A stretch of DNA of 64,000 nucleotides. Source: Pedobacter puniceum (GTDB lineage Bacteria; Bacteroidota; Bacteroidia; Sphingobacteriales; Sphingobacteriaceae). The notes beneath the pieces were generated by a model. That model ran no database searches and was not told where the DNA came from. It was given only the letters and a program-made list of their open reading frames with translations. Shown one piece after another: positions 36,026 through 44,185 of this stretch. A program made the position numbers and the translations under genes. The DNA is taken from assembly GCF_009674685.1 (NCBI RefSeq), contig NZ_WKJI01000001.1:124001-188000 (forward strand), read 5' to 3'. The first letter of the stretch is position 1, and every line of letters begins with the position of its first letter.

Positions 36026-36679
36026 GTGGAATTTATCTTATACGTATTCGATTTTATCATTAATATAGACAAGCATTTAAGTGAGATTATCGCTAATTAT
36101 CAGTTCTGGACTTACCTTATTTTATTCATTATCATTTTTGCTGAAACAGGTTTTGTAGTGACGCCTTTTTTACCAGGCGACCCCTTGTTGTTTGCCGCAG
36201 GGGCTTTAATTGCTGGTGGCGGAACCGGATTGAATATTTACCTGTTAGCATTATTACTCATTATAGCAGCTATAGCGGGTAATCAGGTGAATTATTTTTT
36301 AGGTAATTACTTTGGTCCTAAGGTATTTAAGCCAGAAAACAGGATTTTAAAATATAGCTATTATGAAAAAACACAAGTTTTTTTTCTAAAGCATGGCGGT
36401 AAATCTGTGGTATTTAGCAGGTTTTTTCCGGTATTAAGAACATTTGTACCTTTTGTAGCAGGTGTTATAAAAATGCCAATAAGCAAATTCTCTTACTATA
36501 ATGTTACCGGAGCTTTAATCTGGATTATTGGATTTTTGTTTCTAGGCTATCTTTTTGGAAATTTAGATTTTGTAAAAAACAATTTCAGTTGGGTGATTTT
36601 AATAATCAGTTTATTTACCACTTTACCACCTATTATAGGGGCTATATACGCTAAAAAATCAGATAATAAGGCTGCATAA
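36026..36679 (+). CDS. DedA-family membrane protein
   Basis: 217 residues with about five to six helices (SNARE-associated/DedA/VTT fold). Key segments: FAETGFVVTPFLPGDPLLFAAG (acidic E and the FLPG loop), NYFLGNYFGPKVF, and the re-entrant FSRFFPVLRTFVPFVAG with conserved Arg residues. Members flip undecaprenyl phosphate or phospholipids and support membrane potential and resistance to cationic compounds. The start is GTG at 36026. A cation:proton antiporter gene follows closely, which may share the message. Confidence 0.9.
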   Translation: MEFILYVFDFIINIDKHLSEIIANYQFWTYLILFIIIFAETGFVVTPFLPGDPLLFAAGALIAGGGTGLNIYLLALLLIIAAIAGNQVNYFLGNYFGPKVFKPENRILKYSYYEKTQVFFLKHGGKSVVFSRFFPVLRTFVPFVAGVIKMPISKFSYYNVTGALIWIIGFLFLGYLFGNLDFVKNNFSWVILIISLFTTLPPIIGAIYAKKSDNKAA

Positions 36680-36711
36680 TTAGGCTGGTACTAATTTTGA
36701 CCATCTCAGGC

Positions 36712-37959
36712 ATGGATAAATACCTGATGATGTTAATAGTGATAGGGGCTGCGGCTTTTATCATGACTTTTATGCCCGCCATCACAACAAAAACTAAAAT
36801 TTCATATTCTCTTTATTTTTTAGTTTTTGGAGTTATTATTTACTATTTCTGGCCACAATATTTACCCTTTACCAATCCCAAAATTTATCCTGATATAAGT
36901 TTACACCTTTCAGAAATGGTTGTTATCATTTCTTTAATGGGTACAGGTATAAAAATAGATAGGCCTTTCAATCTCAAAAACTGGGCTTCCCCCTTGCGCT
37001 TGGTTACCATTGCTATGTTGCTTTGTATGCTTGGAGTAACTTTTTTGGCATATTATGTTTTAAATTTTGATTTAGCTTCCGCAATTTTACTAGCCGCTGT
37101 TTTAGCACCAACAGACCCTGTTTTGGCTTCAGATGTACAGGTTGGTCCGCCTAATGAGGAATATAAATCAGAAACTAAATTTGCTTTAACAGCAGAAGCA
37201 GGTTTAAATGATGGCTTGGCTTTCCCTTTTACCTGGTTAGCCGTTACGGTAGCTTTCATGCAGATAGGAGAGAAAGATAATTTAATAGAATGGTTTTATT
37301 TTATGCTTATATATAAAATTTTGGCAGGTATTGCCATAGGGTATTTAGCGGGTAAGTTTACCGGATATTTAATTTTTAACTTAAGTAAGCGTTTTAAATT
37401 TTTAAAAACGCAAGATGGTTTTTTAGCCTTGGCACTTACACTGTTGGTTTATGGTATTACAGAAGCTTTTCATGCTTATGGCTTTGTGGCTGTTTTTATA
37501 AGTGCCATAACATTTAGACATTCAGAAAAAAAAGATGATTATCATGATCATTTACACAGTTTTATAGACCAAACAGAACGGGTATTAATTGCCATTGTAC
37601 TCTTATTATTAGGCGGTTCTTTGGTTCAACAAGGTTTACAATACCTTAGCTGGGAGATAGCTATTTGTATCCTTGCCTTTTTATTCCTCATTAGGCCGCT
37701 TTCAGCTTATATAAGTTTATATAACATGAAATTTCATGTAAAAGAGAAAACGGCTATTAGTTTTTTAGGTATCAGAGGAATAGGCTCTATATTTTATTTG
37801 TCTTTTGCCCTCAAAGAAGCAGATTTTAGCTTTGAAAATCAAATATGGTCAGCCGTGTTTTTTACCATCTTACTATCCATTGTAGTGCATGGTTTTACCG
37901 CCCCGCATATTATCAATCATCTTGGAGAAAATATTAAAAAAGAAAAAGTACCCGAATAA
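36712..37959 (+). CDS. Cation:proton antiporter, CPA1 (NhaP-like) family
   Basis: 415 residues from the ATG at 36712; a TTG at 36697 would add LTISG. About 12 helices. Family core: ILLAAVLAPTDPVLASDVQVG in the discontinuous helix and AEAGLNDGLAFPFTW with the Asn-Asp ion-binding pair, followed later by GIRGIGSIFYLSFAL. It exchanges Na+ or K+ for H+ across the inner membrane and serves pH and salt homeostasis. It is only 32 bp after dedA, so probably co-transcribed. No cytoplasmic regulatory domain is fused. The substrate ion cannot be told. Confidence 0.9.
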   Translation: MDKYLMMLIVIGAAAFIMTFMPAITTKTKISYSLYFLVFGVIIYYFWPQYLPFTNPKIYPDISLHLSEMVVIISLMGTGIKIDRPFNLKNWASPLRLVTIAMLLCMLGVTFLAYYVLNFDLASAILLAAVLAPTDPVLASDVQVGPPNEEYKSETKFALTAEAGLNDGLAFPFTWLAVTVAFMQIGEKDNLIEWFYFMLIYKILAGIAIGYLAGKFTGYLIFNLSKRFKFLKTQDGFLALALTLLVYGITEAFHAYGFVAVFISAITFRHSEKKDDYHDHLHSFIDQTERVLIAIVLLLLGGSLVQQGLQYLSWEIAICILAFLFLIRPLSAYISLYNMKFHVKEKTAISFLGIRGIGSIFYLSFALKEADFSFENQIWSAVFFTILLSIVVHGFTAPHIINHLGENIKKEKVPE

Positions 37960-37978
37960 TTTAAACCCTTTATTTTAA

Positions 37979-37994
37979 TTTCAGATATTTGAAA
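37979..37994. promoter_or_regulatory. Inverted repeat upstream of the Fur-family gene
   Basis: TTTCA-GATATT-TGAAA, 20 bp before the ATG. AT-rich interrupted palindromes of this kind can be Fur-family operators, so autoregulation is possible. Confidence 0.35.
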
Positions 37995-38013
37995 TCAAAA
38001 TTCACAACTGGAT

Positions 38014-38436
38014 ATGGCCAACAGCTTCATAAAGCTTCTAGAAGAGAACGATTTAAAGAAAACCCAACCTCGCATAAGCGTATTAAAGGTTTTAACTTCT
38101 CGTGAGATGGCTACTTCGCAGCCAGATTTAGAGGCCATATTAGGTAAAGAAATAGATCGCGTTACGCTATACAGAACACTTAAAACTTTTGAAGACAAAG
38201 GTATCATCCACAAAGTAATTGATAATAAAGGTACAGCTAATTATGCCATGTGCTCACACCAGTGTAATGCAAAGGAACACCATCATGATCATTTGCATTT
38301 TAACTGTACCCAGTGCAATCATTTATATTGTTTAGATGAGTGTATTTTACCTCAAATTACAGTGCCAAGTGGATATCAAGTAGAAAATCTGCAATTGATA
38401 GCCACTGGTATTTGTGCTAAGTGCAAACAAGGCTAA
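38014..38436 (+). CDS. Fur-family metal-responsive regulator
   Basis: 140 residues. Winged helix (about 10-85; TQPRISVLKVLTS, DRVTLYRTLKTFEDKGIIHK), then the His-rich HHHDHLHF metal motif. Two Cys pairs, CTQC (about 99-102) and CAKC at the C-terminus, match the structural zinc site of Fur/Zur/PerR. The subtype (iron, zinc, peroxide) is not resolved; the NLQLIATGICAKC end is common in Zur-like Bacteroidota proteins. It is convergent with the Cys-rich four-helix protein gene (4-bp overlap of stops) and heads the metal region, so a role in metal homeostasis is likely. Confidence 0.9.
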   Translation: MANSFIKLLEENDLKKTQPRISVLKVLTSREMATSQPDLEAILGKEIDRVTLYRTLKTFEDKGIIHKVIDNKGTANYAMCSHQCNAKEHHHDHLHFNCTQCNHLYCLDECILPQITVPSGYQVENLQLIATGICAKCKQG

Positions 38437-38771
38437 GCAGCCATTTTTTCACATTCATCAGCACAAATTCGACAAGCTTCAGCACAAATGCGGCAATGCT
38501 CCATCCCCATTGCTGCGTGTTTTTCACATTCTTGAGCGCAGTTATCACAAGCATCGGCACAGATATTACAGATAATAGTGCTGTAAGAGCTGTTTAGGCT
38601 CATCAACTCTGCTGCCGACCGGCAAATAGCCGCACACTCTAAATCTGTTTGTATACAATTTCCCATCATATCTACATCTTCTTCTTTTAAGCATGAAGTA
38701 GCACATTGGTTGCAAGCAACAGCACAAGCCAAGCAGGCTTCTATGCATTTTCTATATTTTTCTGGTGTCAT
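38433..38771 (-). CDS. Four-helix bundle copper-binding (Csp/DUF326-like) protein
   Basis: 112 residues with about 20 Cys spaced as CxxxC and CxxC along helices (CIEACLACAVACNQCATSC, CNICADACDNCAQEC, CRICAEACRICADECEK). This pattern is that of copper storage proteins (Csp) with a DUF326 repeat: a four-helix bundle whose core Cys bind many Cu(I) ions. There is no signal peptide, so it would be cytosolic, like Csp3. It is divergent from the HYC_CC_PP-type gene that opens the metal operon. It is a good candidate for Cu(I) buffering. Confidence 0.88.
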   Translation of the reverse strand: MTPEKYRKCIEACLACAVACNQCATSCLKEEDVDMMGNCIQTDLECAAICRSAAELMSLNSSYSTIICNICADACDNCAQECEKHAAMGMEHCRICAEACRICADECEKMAA

Positions 38772-38793
38772 AGTTAAATGTTTTGGGTATGAT

Positions 38794-38821
38794 GTATCAG
38801 CTATTGTGCCAAATGTGATAC
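38794..38821. promoter_or_regulatory. Interrupted palindrome in the divergent metal promoter region
   Basis: GTATCA and TGATAC arms 16 bp apart, in the 104-bp gap between the Csp-like gene and the metal operon. A shared operator is possible; no regulator could be assigned. Confidence 0.35.
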
Positions 38822-38863
38822 GGTAATGATAAAGCCATTTTGTTTTTTTGAAAAATATTACCG

Positions 38864-38871
38864 TAACTTTG
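38864..38871 (+). promoter_or_regulatory. Promoter of the metal efflux operon
   Basis: TAACTTTG (-7 box, TAnnTTTG) with TTTG at 38839-38842 about 21 bp upstream as the -33 box. The GTG start of the first gene is only 4 bp later, so the leader would be very short or absent. Confidence 0.5.
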
Positions 38872-38875
38872 AGGC

Positions 38876-39259
38876 GTGAAAAAACTATTTACGCTTACGC
38901 TGATATTTCTTTACTCGCTTTCTGTTTTAGGAGTAGCGGTAAATAAATTTTATTGCTGTGGCGAGCTAGAATCTGTTACTTTCACAACCTCGGAGAAATA
39001 CTTAAAAGCCAGTAAGGCCAGTAAAGATGCTGGTTGCTGCCAAAATGAAGTAGAAACATTTAAAGTTAAAGACAGTCACTTATCAAGCTCTGCAAAATTT
39101 TTAGAGGCTAAAATTTTCGCTACGCTTTTATCACCAATCCCTGTATTTGATTTTAAAGTTGTAAACACTCAAGAAGTGGTATTGGCTTATCAAAGTCATG
39201 CACCCCCATTAGGAGCTGTATCTCCCATCTATCTACAAAACTGCAATTTCAGAATCTGA
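38876..39259 (+). CDS. HYC_CC_PP-family small exported protein
   Basis: 127 residues, GTG start. Signal peptide (about 1-20). It has the marks from which the family is named: a FYCCG motif near residue 26, a second CC pair (GCCQNE), and a late Pro pair in HAPPLGA. Here the first motif reads KFYCCGELE, with Lys in place of His. Proteins of this group in Bacteroidota often precede heavy-metal RND efflux genes, as here. A periplasmic metal-binding or sensing role is inferred from the Cys pairs and context. The next gene starts 159 bp downstream. Confidence 0.78.
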   Translation: MKKLFTLTLIFLYSLSVLGVAVNKFYCCGELESVTFTTSEKYLKASKASKDAGCCQNEVETFKVKDSHLSSSAKFLEAKIFATLLSPIPVFDFKVVNTQEVVLAYQSHAPPLGAVSPIYLQNCNFRI

Positions 39260-39418
39260 TCTTTCTTCCCTTTTGCTTTACACTTATGGAGGCTATTTAT
39301 TTTATAGTCTTCAAGTAAGTTTTGGTTTATTACCAATTTAAGCATATCCCCAACTTATACAATTCAATTTTTTGTTTACCAATAATATCCCTGTAAAGGG
39401 TTGATTTTAAATTTTTTA

Positions 39419-39673
39419 ATGATGAAAAAGATAGCTTTAATTTTAATGATTTTAGGTGTTATGGTTGTAACTGCATGTAGCAATAATACTAAAAGTAATG
39501 ATGCTGCCGCAGATAAAAACACTGTTTATACTTGCCCAATGGATCCAGAAGTAATTGCTAATGAGCCTGGTACATGTCCAAAATGTAAAATGGATTTAGT
39601 AGCTCAGGCTGATGTAGAAACTGATACCACACATATGCATACCGATACTACTCATCATAACCATAATCACTAA
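39419..39673 (+). CDS. Heavy-metal-binding-domain lipoprotein
   Basis: 84 residues. Lipoprotein signal with VTACSN (Cys about 17-20). It has one heavy-metal-binding domain (HMBD) of the pattern YTCPMDPEVIANEPGTCPKC, then KMDLV, in which Cys, Met and His hold Cu(I)/Ag(I). The C-terminus is His-rich (HMHTDTTHHNHNH). It is probably a periplasmic metal chaperone feeding the pump encoded 5 bp downstream. A TTG 18 bp upstream is in frame, but the ATGATG at 39419 precedes a proper signal peptide. The same domain recurs in both adaptor proteins of this operon. Confidence 0.88.
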   Translation: MMKKIALILMILGVMVVTACSNNTKSNDAAADKNTVYTCPMDPEVIANEPGTCPKCKMDLVAQADVETDTTHMHTDTTHHNHNH

Positions 39674-39678
39674 AAAAG

Positions 39679-40962
39679 ATGATACCAGCAATTATAGATT
39701 TTTCTTTAAAAAACAGGCTCTTCGTTTTACTGATAACGGCAGGTTTGTTTGGCTGGGGGATATATGCTGTACAAGAAAATCCGATAGATGCCATCCCTGA
39801 TTTATCAGAAAATCAGGTGATTGTATTTACCGAATGGATGGGTAGAAGTCCGCAAGTAATAGAAGACCAAATTACCTATCCTCTGGTAAGTAATTTACAA
39901 GGTATTCCTCAGGTTAAAGATGTTAGAGCAAGTTCTATGTTTGGGATGAGCTTTGTTTACATCATTTTTGATGATAAAACGGATATTTATTGGGCTCGTA
40001 CTCGGGTATTAGAGCGATTAAACTATGCACAGCGATTATTACCAGAAGGAGTTAGCCCAACACTAGGCCCTGATGGAACAGGTGTTGGTCATATATTTTG
40101 GTATACACTAGATGCCGGTAAAATGGACCTTGGCGAGCAACGGGCACTACAAGATTGGTATATCAAACTGGCTTTACAAACCGTACCTGGTGTTGCAGAA
40201 GTAGCCTCTTTTGGTGGTTTCGAGAAGCAATACCAATTGGTGATAGACCCCTTAAAATTACAGTTCTACAACCTTTCTTTAATGGATGTGATGAATAAGG
40301 TAAAGGCAAATAATAATGATGTTGGAGGGAGGAAGTTCGAGATGAGCGATATGGCTTACATCATTAGAGGTTTAGGTTATGTAAAGAATAAGCAGGATTT
40401 AGAGAACATCGCTATAGCCAATAACAAAGGTATCCCTGTAAGGGTAAAAGACATTGGTACAGTGCAAATGGGAGGCGATTTAAGACTCGGTATTTTTGAT
40501 GAAAATGGCGAGGGCGAAGCTGTTGGAGGTATTGTGGTGATGCGTTATGGAGAAAATGCCGATAAAGTTATTGCTGCTGTTAAAACCAAAATGGAAGAAG
40601 TAGAAAGGGGTTTGCCAAAGGGTGTGAAGTTTAATATTGCCTATGATAGAAGTTCTTTAATAGAAGCGGCTATTTATACCATCAAAGTAAAATTGTTAGA
40701 AGAAATTATAGTGGTGTGTATTATCGTTATTATTTTCTTGATGCATTGGAGAAGTGCTTTAAGTATTATTCTACAAATACCGGTAACTATCGCTCTTAGC
40801 TTTTTATTACTTAATGCTTTTGGTATTTCATCTAACATCATGTCTTTAACAGGTATTGCTTTGGCTATTGGTGTTATTGTGGATAATGGAATCATCATGT
40901 CTGAAAACGCTTATCGCCGATTGTCTGAATGGCAAAACAATCCAAAACATCAAAAATCATGA
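39679..40962 (+). CDS. cusA: CusA/CzcA-type heavy-metal RND efflux pump, N-terminal part (split gene)
   Basis: 427 residues: helix 1, the first periplasmic porter domain and helices 2-4 of an RND pump. Marks: NPIDAIPDLSENQVIVFTEW, DPLKLQFYNLSLMDV, and helix 4 with GVIVDNGIIMSENAYRRL. The frame then stops at TGA 40960 in the cytoplasmic loop after helix 4. The rest of the pump continues one frame away. Together the two parts have normal length (about 1075 residues) and no conserved segment is missing. One extra base (for example a sixth A in the run at 40952-40956) would join them as ...HQKIMIRF.... It is either a sequencing slip, a recent mutation, or a true split gene with ATGA stop/start overlap. 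The metal is Cu(I)/Ag(I) by context. Confidence 0.88.
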   Translation: MIPAIIDFSLKNRLFVLLITAGLFGWGIYAVQENPIDAIPDLSENQVIVFTEWMGRSPQVIEDQITYPLVSNLQGIPQVKDVRASSMFGMSFVYIIFDDKTDIYWARTRVLERLNYAQRLLPEGVSPTLGPDGTGVGHIFWYTLDAGKMDLGEQRALQDWYIKLALQTVPGVAEVASFGGFEKQYQLVIDPLKLQFYNLSLMDVMNKVKANNNDVGGRKFEMSDMAYIIRGLGYVKNKQDLENIAIANNKGIPVRVKDIGTVQMGGDLRLGIFDENGEGEAVGGIVVMRYGENADKVIAAVKTKMEEVERGLPKGVKFNIAYDRSSLIEAAIYTIKVKLLEEIIVVCIIVIIFLMHWRSALSIILQIPVTIALSFLLLNAFGISSNIMSLTGIALAIGVIVDNGIIMSENAYRRLSEWQNNPKHQKS

Positions 40963-42911
40963 TAAGATTCATCAAAAATATATTCAATAAGAAAAAGGAA
41001 GATTTAGGTTACACGCCTATTCCTGAAGCTACCCGCTTGCAAATTATTGCCGATGCTTGTAAGCAAGTATCAAGAGGGGTGTTTTTTTCTACCGTTATCA
41101 TCATCGCATCTTTTTTGCCCGTTTTTCTATTAACAGGACAAGAAGGGAAACTATTTGGCCCCTTAGCCTATACCAAAACTTTCATTTTAGTGATAGATGC
41201 TATTTTGGTGCTCACTTTAGCGCCGGTACTCATCTCTTATTTTATGAAAGGTAGGTTCAGAAGCGAAAATGAAAACCCGGTTAACAGGAAGTTAGAAGCT
41301 TGGTACGAACCCTTGATTACCAAGTGTATACACTGGCGAAAAACTACACTAGGTGTTAATATTCTGGCTTTATTAATTAGTGTGCCGATGTTATGGAGCT
41401 TAGGTAGAGAGTTTATGCCTCCGCTAGATGAAGGCTCTATTTTATTTATGCCTGTAACGCTACCTGATGTTTCTAATGGCGAAGCCAAACGTATCCTACA
41501 AGTTCAGGATAAGATTATCAAATCTGTGCCAGAGGTTAGCTATGTTTTAGGAAAAGCCGGAAGAGCCGAAACAGCAACAGATAATTCGCCTATCAGTATG
41601 ATAGAAACGATTATCCTACTTAAACCTAAACACGAATGGCGTTCTGGTATTACCAAAGATGATATCATCAACGAGTTGAATACGAAGTTGCAAATACCCG
41701 GAGTTACTAACGGTTGGACGCAGCCTATCATCAACCGTATCAATATGCTTTCTACAGGTATCAGAACAGATGTAGGTGTAAAAGTTTACGGTCAAAATTT
41801 AGATACTATTGATGCTTTCTCTCAAAAAATACGTAGCTATTTGCAAGGTATAGAAGGGGTTAAAGATTTATACGTTGAGCCTATTACTGGTGGTAAATAT
41901 ATTGATATAACCATTAAAAGGGATGAAATAAGCAGATACAATTTAAGTGTGGATGATGTAAATACCGTAGTTGAAAGTGCTTTGGGTGGTATGCAATTAA
42001 CAACTACTATTGAAGGCCGACAAAGATTTTCTGTAAATGCCCGTTATGGCCAAGATTTTAGAGATAACTTGCAAGATTTAAAACGTTTGCAAGTACAAAC
42101 CATGGATTTTGGTCCAATTCCTTTAGAAGCTGTAGCTGATATTGGGATTTCTGAAGGCCCACCCATGATTAATTCAGAAAATGCTTTACTACGCGGGACT
42201 GTTTTATTTAATGTAAGAGATAGAGATTTAGCAGGTACGGTAGAAGAAGCTCGCGAGAAGCTAGATGTCATGATAGGGCAATTACCTAAAGGTTATTTTA
42301 TAGAATGGAGTGGGCAGTATGAAAACCTTATCCGTAGCGAGCGTACCATGAAATTGATTATTCCTATCGTGTTAATCATCATCTTTTTATGTATGTATTT
42401 CGCTTTCCACTCGGTAAGAGAAGCGTTTTTTAGCTTGATATCTATTCCATTTGCCCTTATTGGTGGTGCTTTTATGGTTTATTTTTGGGGTGTTAATCTT
42501 TCTGTGGCGGTGGCCGTAGGTTTTATAGCACTTTTTGGTTTAGCAGTAGAAACAGGTATTGTGATGGTAATTTATCTGAATGATGCCATGCAGCAATTGG
42601 TTGCACTAAAAGGAAACTCTAGAGAAACCATTACCAAAGAAGATTTAAGAACTTACGTGATAGCTGGCGCAGCAAAACGCTTAAGACCAAAGCTCATGAC
42701 CGTTTGCGTTTCTCTGTTTGGTTTAATCCCCATCCTATGGAGCACTGGTGTAGGTAGCGATGTGATGATTCCTATTGTGCTACCTATGGTCGGTGGGGTG
42801 TTAACATCATCAACACATATATTATTAGTTACACCATTAATATTTCTGATGACTAAAGAGTACGAGTTGAAGAAGTATGGTAAAATAGAAGTTTTAGATG
42901 CTAAACACTAG
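40959..42911 (+). CDS. cusA: CusA/CzcA-type heavy-metal RND efflux pump, C-terminal part (split gene)
   Basis: 650 residues from the ATG that overlaps the upstream stop (ATGA); an ATG at 40929 is also in frame. It holds helices 5-12 and the second porter domain. GQEGKLFGPLAYTKT, EFMPPLDEGSILFMP, LGKAGRAETATDNSP with MIET (a Met-Glu segment near the CusA Met sites) and EWSGQYENLIRSERTM are all typical. The last helices are complete and it ends LDAKH. It begins in the loop between helices 4 and 5, which is variable in this family, so the break does not remove a conserved element. Whether a separate C-terminal half is made depends on coupled restart at the ATGA. Confidence 0.88.
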   Translation: MIRFIKNIFNKKKEDLGYTPIPEATRLQIIADACKQVSRGVFFSTVIIIASFLPVFLLTGQEGKLFGPLAYTKTFILVIDAILVLTLAPVLISYFMKGRFRSENENPVNRKLEAWYEPLITKCIHWRKTTLGVNILALLISVPMLWSLGREFMPPLDEGSILFMPVTLPDVSNGEAKRILQVQDKIIKSVPEVSYVLGKAGRAETATDNSPISMIETIILLKPKHEWRSGITKDDIINELNTKLQIPGVTNGWTQPIINRINMLSTGIRTDVGVKVYGQNLDTIDAFSQKIRSYLQGIEGVKDLYVEPITGGKYIDITIKRDEISRYNLSVDDVNTVVESALGGMQLTTTIEGRQRFSVNARYGQDFRDNLQDLKRLQVQTMDFGPIPLEAVADIGISEGPPMINSENALLRGTVLFNVRDRDLAGTVEEAREKLDVMIGQLPKGYFIEWSGQYENLIRSERTMKLIIPIVLIIIFLCMYFAFHSVREAFFSLISIPFALIGGAFMVYFWGVNLSVAVAVGFIALFGLAVETGIVMVIYLNDAMQQLVALKGNSRETITKEDLRTYVIAGAAKRLRPKLMTVCVSLFGLIPILWSTGVGSDVMIPIVLPMVGGVLTSSTHILLVTPLIFLMTKEYELKKYGKIEVLDAKH

Positions 42912-42922
42912 ATTTTAATAAG

Positions 42923-44173
42923 ATGAAAACAAGATTAATGATGCTAGTGCTGCTTTTACAGGTGATTGTTGTAAAAGCACAAGAAAAGTTAGACTTAGCA
43001 ACTATTTTGAAGCAGATAGAGCAGCAAAACCCACAGTTGAAGATGTACGATGCCGAAATCAAATCTATGGATGAGATGGCAAAAGGCGCTAAAGATTGGG
43101 AAAGTCCGCAGTTAGGAACCGGCTTATGGATGGTGCCTTACAATACTTCTATGTGGAGAAGAGGAATGGATGGAAGCACAGGAATGGGCCAATATGCCAT
43201 CAGTTTAGAGCAAATGTTTCCTAATAAAAGTAACCTTAACGCCAATGCAAAACTGATGGAAACAGCATCTTCTGTAGAGCTAGAAAACAAAAAAGGTGTT
43301 GCTTTTAATTTGTTTAGCTTGGCAAAGCAAAACTTTGTGGAGTGGAAATTAGCAAAAGAAAAAGCTAAGGTTCTGGAGCAAAATCAGCAATTGCTAAGCT
43401 TTATGATTAGGAGTACCGAAATCAGATATAAAAATGGTTTAGAAAAGTTAAATACTTATTATAAAGCAAAAGCCGCTTTGGCCAATATAGAAAATATGCA
43501 GTTGATGTTGCAGAACGATATCAAGCAGAATAGAATTATGCTGAACACCTTAATGAACCGCAATAAGCTATCTAATTTTGATATCGATACGGTTTATCCT
43601 CAAAAGCAATATCAATCATCCCTTTATGATAGCACAACCTTAGCCAACCATAGAAGTGATATCAAAGCTATAGAGCAAAGTATTGTATTGAATGGTTTAG
43701 AGCAAGCCGTAGAGAAAAGTATGTTGAAGCCCGAGTTTGGTGTACGCTACGAACATATGTTTGGTTTTGGCGGCATGCCTATGCAATATTCTTTAATGGG
43801 GATGATTAAAATACCTGTGGCTTGGTCTACCAAATCTGAAAGGGCAAATATTGAAGGTTTAAAATGGCGCTCTGAGGCTTTAAGGCAAGAAAAAGATATG
43901 CTTTTAAGTGAGATAAGAGGAAGAGCTTTTGGAAAAGTAAACGATTTGCAAACCAAAGAAAAACAGCTTAAACTTTTTGAACAGCAAATAATTCCTGCTT
44001 TAAAGAAAAACTACCAAAGTTTACAACTGGCTTATGAGCAAAATACAGCAGAACTATTTATGTTGTTTGATGCCTGGGAAAGCTTAAACATGACTCAGCT
44101 TAACTATATCGATTTGCAAAAGGAGTACCTCATGATGCAAATAGAGTTAGATAGGATTTTAGAGTTAAAATAA
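42923..44173 (+). CDS. TolC-family outer-membrane efflux channel (CusC-like)
   Basis: 416 residues. Signal peptide 1-19 (ends VKA). Two repeats of the long coiled-coil hairpins of outer-membrane efflux proteins are visible (about 20-210 and 215-415), with Ser/Gln/Asn/Leu-rich heptads such as EQMFPNKSNLNANAKLMETA. It would form the outer-membrane exit duct for the RND pump, starting 11 bp after it. It lacks a lipobox, unlike E. coli CusC. Met-rich segments (GTGLWMVPYNTSMWRRGMDG, FGFGGMPMQYSLMGM) might interact with metal, which is speculative. Confidence 0.9.
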   Translation: MKTRLMMLVLLLQVIVVKAQEKLDLATILKQIEQQNPQLKMYDAEIKSMDEMAKGAKDWESPQLGTGLWMVPYNTSMWRRGMDGSTGMGQYAISLEQMFPNKSNLNANAKLMETASSVELENKKGVAFNLFSLAKQNFVEWKLAKEKAKVLEQNQQLLSFMIRSTEIRYKNGLEKLNTYYKAKAALANIENMQLMLQNDIKQNRIMLNTLMNRNKLSNFDIDTVYPQKQYQSSLYDSTTLANHRSDIKAIEQSIVLNGLEQAVEKSMLKPEFGVRYEHMFGFGGMPMQYSLMGMIKIPVAWSTKSERANIEGLKWRSEALRQEKDMLLSEIRGRAFGKVNDLQTKEKQLKLFEQQIIPALKKNYQSLQLAYEQNTAELFMLFDAWESLNMTQLNYIDLQKEYLMMQIELDRILELK

Positions 44174-44185
44174 ACCATTAAACAT

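Noticed and set aside
40929-40962. Classical programmed -1 frameshift in cusA
   Set aside because: No X-XXY-YYZ heptamer in the correct phase before the stop, and no obvious stimulatory structure was seen; a missing base or coupled restart is simpler.
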